This document shows, piece after piece, positions 58,339 to 64,000 of a stretch of 64,000 nt of DNA. A program made the translations under genes and the position numbers. Position 1 is the first letter of the stretch; each line of letters starts with the position of its first letter. This DNA comes from an uncultured Lentisphaeria bacterium (GTDB lineage Bacteria > Verrucomicrobiota > Lentisphaeria > Victivallales > UBA1829), in the NCBI GenBank assembly GCA_905197955.1, contig CAJKAR010000002.1:159419-223418 (forward strand). Reading direction: 5' to 3'. The notes under the pieces were generated by a model. That model did not search any database and was not told where the DNA came from. It worked only from the letters and a program-made list of their open reading frames with translations.

Positions 58339-60213
58339 TTATTTCAGTTCGAACAGCCGGCAGGAATGAGCCGGAACGTCTGCTTCAAAACGATTGGTGT
58401 GAGAGCCTTCGTCTTTTCCGGAGAAAAGATCGCGGATCTGGAAGGCGGTATCGCGGGAAATCTCATCCAGCGGGATCGCGAGAGGACGGTTCTCATTTTC
58501 AAAGTTGAAGAGTCCGACAACCTTCTGTCCGGTCTTCTTGTGGACGCCGTACCAGACCGCCGGATATTCGCGGTCGAACAGATCCAGAGGCCGCGTTTTG
58601 AAGAGATCCTGTTCGCGGATCAGGAGTTTCGGATATTTTGTGCGTTCCGGCGCGAGAGTTTCGAAACGGTCGCTCAGAAGAAGAAGTCCGCCGGTGAGCC
58701 AGATCGCGTAGGTCCAGAGAATCACTTCATTTTCGGTGAGTTCGTTGTTGTCGCTCCGGGCAATGTGGGTGTCTGGATCGTTGAAGAAGAGCCGGTGATT
58801 CATGTAGCTGTGATTGATGAGGTTACGGCAGACATTCGGTACGGTCGGCGCCTCTTTGAAGACTTTCCGGTCGGGAGCCCAGTACGGAGTGATGTCTGTG
58901 CCGATCCGTTCCGCGTTCACGATTCCCACAACCGGGCCGAATGGAACCGTGCAGCCCAGAATGAACTGATCGTCGCCGAAGCCTTTGCGGATGGCTTCCA
59001 GTCCGCGGCGCAGAGCCTGAGCGCGCGTGGCTTTTTTATCGTAATAGACCGCGCCGGGGACACCGCATTCAAACACGAGAAAGTCGAGCTTCGTATAGAC
59101 CCATCCCATTTCGCGCAGACGGCGGAAAAGATCGGTCAGGAAGCGCTGTGCCTCAGGATGCGTTCCATCCAGAATGGCGGCTTCTCCTGTGCGCCATTTC
59201 ATCGGGAAGGCGATCTCGCCATTCTGATCGCGGACCATCCAGTCGGGGTGCTCCGCGAAAAGACGGGAACGTTTTTCCACAAGAAACGGTGCAAGCCAGA
59301 TGCCGGGTTTGAGTCCGGCCTTTTTGATTTCGGAGGCAAGGAATTCGAGTCCGTGCGGGAACTTCTCGTTGCAGAGGAGCCAGTCGCCCAGGGCCGACTG
59401 ATAGCCGTCGTCGAGCTGAAGGTATTCCAGCGGATACTCGTCCCGGTGTTTGTTCAGATAGGCGGCATTTTCGAGAATATCGGCTTCCGTGACATTGCTG
59501 AAATAGTAGTACCAGCTGCACCAGCCGTTCGGGAGATGATCCCAGGTCCGGGCGTGCATTTTCTCTCCCCAGACCGTTGCGAACTGTTCCAGAAGCGCAT
59601 ACGCATCCGTGCCGGAGAGAATCAGGAGCTCTTCGGAACGGACGGTTTCTCCGGGATCGACCTCAATTCCATCCGTATCCGCATAAATGGCGTATTCCTT
59701 GACTCCTTCCTCGCCGAGTTCCACTACCACACGGGTCATCTGATTTGCCGATGTCACAAATCCGGTCAGCATGGAGAAGCCGCTTTCCCGGTCGTTCAGA
59801 ACAGCGACATGTTCGCCCGAAAAACGATTCGGCGTTTCACTGGTGTACTCGGCGGGCATCGAGACCGCAAACGGTTTATAGTCCGGATCGACTTCGAAAT
59901 CCTTTTCTCCATAGCGCACGGAAGCTGCCGCACTCGCCATGGTCCACCCCTCGCGGTAGAGACGCAGACGGGGGCCAGGCGTGGAAAGAAAATCCCCGTG
60001 TGTGCCGCGCTGGATGAAACGGAGGTCATCAAGCCGGATCGTTTTTCCGGAGAGATTTGTAAATTCCAGCTGCAGGATGGTTCCGCCATGCTCCTCTTTC
60101 CGTGCCGTGACGATACGGAAAGAGGCGCTTTCCGAAAGCCATTGTCCATTGACACACGCTTCCGGAACCAGAGCTCCGAACAGCGTTTTCTTATTTTGAA
60201 TAATCTGTTCCAT
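58339..60213 (-). CDS. Alpha-galactosidase (GH36 family)
   Basis: About 624 aa, no signal peptide. The N-terminal beta-supersandwich precedes the barrel: PNGWCSWYYYF, LQLDDGYQSALGDWL and GIWLAPF are typical GH36 motifs. YTKLDFLVFE puts the nucleophile at Asp377, and ERIGTDITPYW has the acid/base Asp. A C-terminal beta domain follows. It removes alpha-linked galactose (melibiose, raffinose or galactomannan side chains), here in the cytoplasm. Start: the ATG at 60213 has AGGAG eight bases upstream, better than the ATG at 60222. It is divergent from the IclR-type gene, whose neighbours deal with mannan-like and hexuronate substrates. Confidence 0.92.
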   Translation of the reverse strand: MEQIIQNKKTLFGALVPEACVNGQWLSESASFRIVTARKEEHGGTILQLEFTNLSGKTIRLDDLRFIQRGTHGDFLSTPGPRLRLYREGWTMASAAASVRYGEKDFEVDPDYKPFAVSMPAEYTSETPNRFSGEHVAVLNDRESGFSMLTGFVTSANQMTRVVVELGEEGVKEYAIYADTDGIEVDPGETVRSEELLILSGTDAYALLEQFATVWGEKMHARTWDHLPNGWCSWYYYFSNVTEADILENAAYLNKHRDEYPLEYLQLDDGYQSALGDWLLCNEKFPHGLEFLASEIKKAGLKPGIWLAPFLVEKRSRLFAEHPDWMVRDQNGEIAFPMKWRTGEAAILDGTHPEAQRFLTDLFRRLREMGWVYTKLDFLVFECGVPGAVYYDKKATRAQALRRGLEAIRKGFGDDQFILGCTVPFGPVVGIVNAERIGTDITPYWAPDRKVFKEAPTVPNVCRNLINHSYMNHRLFFNDPDTHIARSDNNELTENEVILWTYAIWLTGGLLLLSDRFETLAPERTKYPKLLIREQDLFKTRPLDLFDREYPAVWYGVHKKTGQKVVGLFNFENENRPLAIPLDEISRDTAFQIRDLFSGKDEGSHTNRFEADVPAHSCRLFELK

Positions 60214-60338
60214 AAGAATCATCTCCTGTCGATTGTGTCCGGTAAGGTATAACCGTTTCCAGGCTTTTTCAATAATTTCCGGAGAGAAATTTATTTCTGA
60301 TTATAGAATCTTTTCAGGAGAATTTTCCAGAAAGCTGT

Positions 60339-60369
60339 TTGACTTTTTTTCTTGTCGGACTATTATAAT
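60339..60369 (+). promoter_or_regulatory. Promoter of the iclR-type operon
   Basis: TTGACT (60339-60344), then TATTAT (60361-60366, 16-base spacer) running into TATAAT (60364-60369, 19-base spacer). Confidence 0.6.
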
Positions 60370-60385
60370 TATAATGAAAAATAAA

Positions 60386-60400
60386 TTTCATAATATGAAA
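60386..60400. promoter_or_regulatory. Operator-like palindrome before the iclR-type gene
   Basis: TTTCATAATATGAAA is a perfect 15-base palindrome around a central A, placed just after the -10 region and 10 bases before the start codon. IclR-family operators are typically 15-base palindromes of this kind, so autorepression is likely. Confidence 0.6.
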
Positions 60401-60410
60401 GATAAAAGTT

Positions 60411-61151
60411 ATGGACAATATTCAGGTAGTGGAACGGGCTCTGCGGCTTCTGGAGCTTGTAGGGGAGAATCCGCGTGAGGCGCATCCTCTGCGTGAACTG
60501 GCGGTCGCTTCCGGCTTGAAAACTCCGACTGCGTCGCGCATTATCAGGACTCTGGCGAATCTCGGATATCTGGAGCAGTCGGGATGCCGTCAGGGATATA
60601 CTCTGGGCCGAAAGGCTTATGAATTGACGGAGAATCCCGGCTATTCTCCCGCGCTGATCGAAGCGGCTCTTCCTTCGATGAAGGAGTTTTCGGAACGGAC
60701 GGGGGAATATATCTGCCTTTCGGTGCTGGAAGGAGACTCACGGGTGATCTTGTACAATATCATGTCGACCCATCCGGTCCAGGTGATCACCGGTTCGTTT
60801 CCGAAGCGCGAAACACCTTACCGGAGTGTTTCGGGCCGCGTGCTTCTGGCGCATCAGCCGTCGGAAAAGCAGAAAGCGTTCCTTCTGCGGAATGGTCCGC
60901 CGGGGGACGAATGGAAGGAGATCCGATCCGGGGCTCAGCTGAAAAAAACTCTGGACCGGATTGCGCATCAGGAGTTTCTGGTGGAGGAACGCGAAGATAT
61001 CACGGCGCTGGCGGTTCCGGTTTTTCTATCGGGACGGGTTGTTGCAGCAGTCGGCAGTTTTATTCCGGGATACCGGTTTCACGATAAACATAAACAGGCG
61101 ATTCTGGAACTGCTTTCAGCACTTCCGGAAAAGATCGCGGAAAGGATGTAA
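60411..61151 (+). CDS. IclR-family transcriptional regulator
   Basis: 246 aa. The N-terminal winged helix (QVVERALRLLELVGENPREAHPLRELAVASGLKTPTASRIIRTLANLGYLEQ) precedes the GAF-like ligand domain (RSVSGRVLLAHQPSEKQKAFLL; EREDITALAVPVFLSGRVVAAVGSF). This is the standard IclR layout and length. Family members in such settings respond to hexuronate or sugar-acid intermediates (KdgR-like). The next gene starts five bases after its stop, so regulator, hydrolase and dehydratase form one operon. Confidence 0.93.
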   Translation: MDNIQVVERALRLLELVGENPREAHPLRELAVASGLKTPTASRIIRTLANLGYLEQSGCRQGYTLGRKAYELTENPGYSPALIEAALPSMKEFSERTGEYICLSVLEGDSRVILYNIMSTHPVQVITGSFPKRETPYRSVSGRVLLAHQPSEKQKAFLLRNGPPGDEWKEIRSGAQLKKTLDRIAHQEFLVEEREDITALAVPVFLSGRVVAAVGSFIPGYRFHDKHKQAILELLSALPEKIAERM

Positions 61152-61156
61152 GTAAA

Positions 61157-62197
61157 ATGAAACGGGAATTGTTCAAAGGCGTGACATTCGGCTTCTACGC
61201 AAGAAACGGTTACTTTTCTTCGAAAGAGGCGGCAAGGGAGGCGGAAAAAATCGCGGAGCTTGGATGCGAGTGGGTGTGTCTGGTGGCAACCGTGATGCAG
61301 GAGCGATTCAGCAGTACGCGGCAGTTCCGTGATTTTACAATCACGCCGGGCGACGACGAACTTTGCGATATTATGAATCTCTTTCATAAGCTGGGCGTAA
61401 AAGTGATGTTTCGTCCGATGCTGGAGTGCTGGGATGGTACGCAGCGTGGTCATCTCAATCTTCCTCCCTCCCGTGAAATCATTCCCGGCAAGCCGATTCA
61501 CTATCGTGAGGACTGGTTTGAGAACTATGCCGCGCTGACCAGGCATTATCTGCGTATTGTGAACCGCTGCGGCTGTGAAGGCTATTGTCTCGACAGCGAG
61601 CTGAATCAATTTGCCGATTTCTCTGAACATTGGCTCCGGATCGTGGATGTAGTACGGAAGAACTATAAAGGCCACCTGACCAGCTCTCTGATCTCCGCGG
61701 AACAGTTCCTGCCTTTGATTCAGAGGAATCCGAATCACTGGTTTTTTGCGCTGGATTCGCTGGGGAGCAGCATGTATTCTCCGGCTTCCGAGCATGGCGG
61801 AGGAACGGTCGAAGAGATGGCGGCATTTCTTGCACCGGTTGTAAAACGGACCCGGGAGTTCGCTGAAGTTTATGGAAAAACATTCTATTTTGGCGAATGC
61901 GGCTGCTGCGCTACTGCTGGAGCGTCCAAGTTGCCCTACTTCTGGAACAACGGCGGCGGATACGATGGTCAGGAACAGGCTAATTATCTTGATGCCGTGA
62001 TTCGCGCCTTTTCTCCGGAAGAGTGGTGGGGCGGACTTTTCTGGTGGAAATGGGATGAACAGAATTACCGTCCGCAGTTTGTGGATGATCCCGCCGGCAA
62101 CAAAGGATTTACCATGGATGGAAAACCTGCGGCGGATGTGATGAAACGGTGGTGTGCGGAAACAAAATCTCCTGCGGATTCCCACTCCAGATGCTGA
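61157..62197 (+). CDS. GH113-like glycoside hydrolase (beta-mannanase type)
   Basis: 346 aa, no signal peptide. FKGVTFGFYARNGYFSSKEAAREAEKIAELGCEWVCLVATVMQ and VKVMFRPMLECWDG are the barrel strands of GH113-type enzymes. YCLDSELNQF suggests acid/base Glu148, and YFGECGCCA gives nucleophile Glu247, close to the known Glu pair spacing of GH113 mannanases. GGLFWWKWDEQNYRPQF closes the barrel. The substrate is probably a beta-mannan or manno-oligosaccharide inside the cell. It is preceded by iclR and followed by a mannonate dehydratase gene. Confidence 0.72.
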   Translation: MKRELFKGVTFGFYARNGYFSSKEAAREAEKIAELGCEWVCLVATVMQERFSSTRQFRDFTITPGDDELCDIMNLFHKLGVKVMFRPMLECWDGTQRGHLNLPPSREIIPGKPIHYREDWFENYAALTRHYLRIVNRCGCEGYCLDSELNQFADFSEHWLRIVDVVRKNYKGHLTSSLISAEQFLPLIQRNPNHWFFALDSLGSSMYSPASEHGGGTVEEMAAFLAPVVKRTREFAEVYGKTFYFGECGCCATAGASKLPYFWNNGGGYDGQEQANYLDAVIRAFSPEEWWGGLFWWKWDEQNYRPQFVDDPAGNKGFTMDGKPAADVMKRWCAETKSPADSHSRC

Positions 62198-62217
62198 AGA
62201 ACAGGGGAGAATGAAAG

Positions 62218-63171
62218 ATGAAACTAGGGATTTTTCTTCCGGCGGTGCCGGATATCAAATGGAAACTTTCGCGTCAGGCTGGAATTGATTATGCGATTAC
62301 AAAGGCTGCTCCGGAACTGACTGGAATGGCTCCGGTGTATGAGTTCGAGTCGCTGAAAGCGATCCGGGATCGGTTTGCTGAAGCAGGCTTCCGACTTCAG
62401 GCGCTCGAAGGGGATGAATTCGATATGACTCGGATCAAGCTCGGACTTCCGGGGCGCGATGAGGATATCGAACGCTATCGGCTCATGCTTTCGAATATGG
62501 GAAAACTGGAAATTCCCATTCTCTGCTACAACTTCATGGCAGGAGTCGGCTGGTTCCGCAGCAGGACCGCAATTCCTGCGCGCGGAGGAGCTTTGACAAA
62601 CGGCTATTTCCCGCAGGATATTCCGAAAGAAGAACTGCATCTGACGCATGAACAGCTCTGGGAAAACTATCGCTATTTCATCCGTGCGGTTTTGCCTGCA
62701 GCAGAGGAGGCGGGGGTTCGGATGGGATTGCATCCGGATGATCCGCCGGTTCCGGAATTGAAAGGGTATCCGCGCATTTTCATTTCGGCGGAAGCGTATC
62801 GGAAGGCAAAGAATCTGGCGTCAAGCCCCGCGTGGGGGATCACTTTCTGCCAGGCGACCTTCCGCTGCATGGGAGAGAAAATAGAACATCTGATCCCCGA
62901 ATTCAAAAATGAGATCATCTTCGCCCACATGCGTGATGTGGAACCGTTTGAAGGGAGCTTTCGTGAGACGTTCCATGATAACGGGCCGACTGATATGGCG
63001 GAAATTCTCCGGCTGTACAAGGAGAACGGAATCGATTGTCTGATCCGTCCCGATCACGCCCCGACGATGGAAGGTGAGGACAATTCCTCTCCGGGGTACG
63101 CGATTCTGGGACGTCTTCTTGGCGCATCGTATCTGAAAGGAATTCTGGATGCGCTCGGCATGAGCCATTGA
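62218..63171 (+). CDS. uxuA: Mannonate dehydratase (UxuA-like)
   Basis: 317 aa. VRMGLHPDDPPVPELKGYPRIF carries the HPDDPP metal-binding motif of UxuA. FAHMRDVEPFEGSFRETFHDNGPTDM and LIRPDHAPTMEGE (UxuA: RPDHG/V) are the remaining signatures of this xylose-isomerase-like barrel. It turns D-mannonate into 2-keto-3-deoxygluconate in glucuronate breakdown. At 317 aa it is shorter than E. coli UxuA (about 394), as in the compact form of other phyla. AGGGGAGAATGAAAG precedes the ATG. It converges on the LOG gene with only 7 bases between stops and no terminator. Confidence 0.88.
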   Translation: MKLGIFLPAVPDIKWKLSRQAGIDYAITKAAPELTGMAPVYEFESLKAIRDRFAEAGFRLQALEGDEFDMTRIKLGLPGRDEDIERYRLMLSNMGKLEIPILCYNFMAGVGWFRSRTAIPARGGALTNGYFPQDIPKEELHLTHEQLWENYRYFIRAVLPAAEEAGVRMGLHPDDPPVPELKGYPRIFISAEAYRKAKNLASSPAWGITFCQATFRCMGEKIEHLIPEFKNEIIFAHMRDVEPFEGSFRETFHDNGPTDMAEILRLYKENGIDCLIRPDHAPTMEGEDNSSPGYAILGRLLGASYLKGILDALGMSH

Positions 63172-63178
63172 ACTTGTG

Positions 63179-63796
63179 TCAGACGGCGCACATCTCCGGT
63201 TCATTCCATGAGGCGGAGTGCAGAAAATGGAGTCCGGGAGATTCGACTTTTTCTTCCAGAAGATCCAGCAGTCCTTCCGGTGTCGCATGGACGTTGATGA
63301 GTTCGCGATCCCTTGTTTTGAGCATTCCGCAGACTCGTGCATTCTCGATGAACGCAAGGAGAGGATCATAGAATCCGCGGATGTTGAGCATTCCGCAAGG
63401 TTTGGAGTGATTGCGGATCTGGAGAAGACAGAGTGCGTCGAAAAATTCGTCCAGAGTACCGAACCCGCCCGGCATTGCGAGCCACGCGTCGGAGAGTTCG
63501 AGCATCATAGCTTTGCGCTCCGCCATGGATCGGACAATATAAGTGTTGGTAAGATTGGTCTGAAGTTCCTCCAGAAAGAGACCTTCCGGATAGACCCCTG
63601 TAACTTCTCCGCCATTGCGGAGAACCGAGTCGGCAACTTTTTTCATGAGTCCGACGTTTGAACCGCCGTAGACAAGTCCGATTCCCCGGAGAGCCATGAG
63701 CCGTCCGAGTTCTTCCGCCGCTTTCCCGAAAACCGGATCGAGTCCGTTTTTGGAGGAGCAGTAGACAGCGAGTCGTTTGAGTTTTTTGTTGATCAT
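63179..63796 (-). CDS. LOG-family protein (cytokinin riboside 5'-monophosphate phosphoribohydrolase-like)
   Basis: 205 aa. LAVYCSSKNGLDPVFGKAAEELGRLMALRGIGLVYGGSNVGLM and MPGGFGTLDEFFDAL are the two LOG signatures; the PGGxGTxxE motif is intact with Glu in DEF. VRSMAERKAMMLELSDAWLAM lies between them. Members cleave AMP-type nucleotides into base and ribose 5-phosphate; bacterial ones act in purine metabolism or stress. The protein is slightly longer than plant-type LOG by a C-terminal 20 residues. Confidence 0.92.
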   Translation of the reverse strand: MINKKLKRLAVYCSSKNGLDPVFGKAAEELGRLMALRGIGLVYGGSNVGLMKKVADSVLRNGGEVTGVYPEGLFLEELQTNLTNTYIVRSMAERKAMMLELSDAWLAMPGGFGTLDEFFDALCLLQIRNHSKPCGMLNIRGFYDPLLAFIENARVCGMLKTRDRELINVHATPEGLLDLLEEKVESPGLHFLHSASWNEPEMCAV

Positions 63797-63950
63797 TCCC
63801 TTTTCCTTCTATTGTTTCGGGTCTTCGGGAATGTAATTCCGGAAAAGGGAAATGCAATCATCCTTCCAGAGATCTGACGCAATTCAAACGCAATCCGAAC
63901 AATAGAACAAAAACGTCCTCAAAAGACCTCCCGTACCCCACAAAAAGATC

Positions 63951-64000
63951 AGGAGCCGCAAGGCTCGGTGCAGGTCCGTGACCTGCTTCGGTCCAGCTGA
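63951..64000. repeat. Dispersed multi-hairpin repeat, copy 2 (cut by the window end)
   Basis: 49 of 50 bases match 31874-31923. The hairpins GAGCC-gcaa-GGCTC and GCAGGT-ccgtg-ACCTGC are complete, and the third begins at the window edge. It lies in the 200-base stretch upstream of the LOG gene, which is otherwise without a gene. Confidence 0.8.

Noticed and set aside
1..64000. CRISPR arrays, insertion sequences, prophage or rRNA genes
   Set aside because: No regularly spaced direct repeats, transposase or integrase motifs, phage genes or rRNA signatures were seen; the only interspersed repeat found is the multi-hairpin element.

Overview
The window looks like a chromosomal segment of a Gram-negative bacterium of the Planctomycetes-Verrucomicrobia-Chlamydiae group, most likely Lentisphaeria (Victivallis-like). 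This is inferred from three short proteins with the prepilin leader core FTLIELLVVIAIIAILA and a C-terminal H-x(n)-DG element, a TIGR04073-type exosortase-associated protein, secretin-like proteins, many secreted glycoside hydrolases (GH), and a housekeeping set with outer-membrane features such as lipoproteins and a heptose-type nucleotidyltransferase. I ran no database search; family names come from motifs and length.

Layout. 1-1526: the end of an L,D-transpeptidase and pilT. 1657-11546: two adjacent polysaccharide-use cassettes. Each has its own regulator (LacI; GntR/LacI hybrid), a pseudopilin-like secreted protein and a very large secreted enzyme, with readable promoters and operators. 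11625-16806: ispE, a Gfo/Idh/MocA oxidoreductase, the TIGR04073 protein, queF, argJ and argB. 16843-24652: rpsT, then nusA-infB-rbfA-nrnA-truB and a His/Cys-rich unknown protein. 24653-28538: a sigma-54-type promoter with an upstream inverted repeat drives two tandem secretin-like proteins. 28635-33428: small secreted proteins, an MGMT-family protein, thiS-thiF, a P-loop kinase, a dispersed multi-hairpin repeat and a serine hydrolase.

33529-38909 is a minus-strand run: TadE-like protein, heptose-type cytidylyltransferase, Mrp, and a complete ribose-type ABC transporter. 39054-43432: an NtrB/NtrC-type pair followed by a GH20-like enzyme. 43433-44330 is a 0.9 kb stretch without a convincing protein gene; it holds tRNA-Thr(TGT) and two candidate structured RNAs upstream of the 5-formyltetrahydrofolate cyclo-ligase gene. 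44953-48241: rny, an HD-domain gene and an orphan OppF-type ATPase, overlapping end to end. 48272-53170: a third cassette (AraC, pseudopilin, GH-A enzyme). 53224-58307: dus, fabF, dinB and a MEMO1-AMMECR1 fusion. 58339-63171: alpha-galactosidase, divergent from IclR, a GH113-like enzyme and a mannonate dehydratase. The window ends with a LOG-family gene and a second copy of the multi-hairpin repeat.

Together the genes describe a glycan-degrading anaerobe-type lifestyle. Locally regulated cassettes pair secreted hydrolases with pseudopilin-like proteins. Pilus/secretion-type parts (PilT, TadE-like, secretins) are scattered elsewhere, and cytoplasmic enzymes process mannose, galactose and hexuronate breakdown products.
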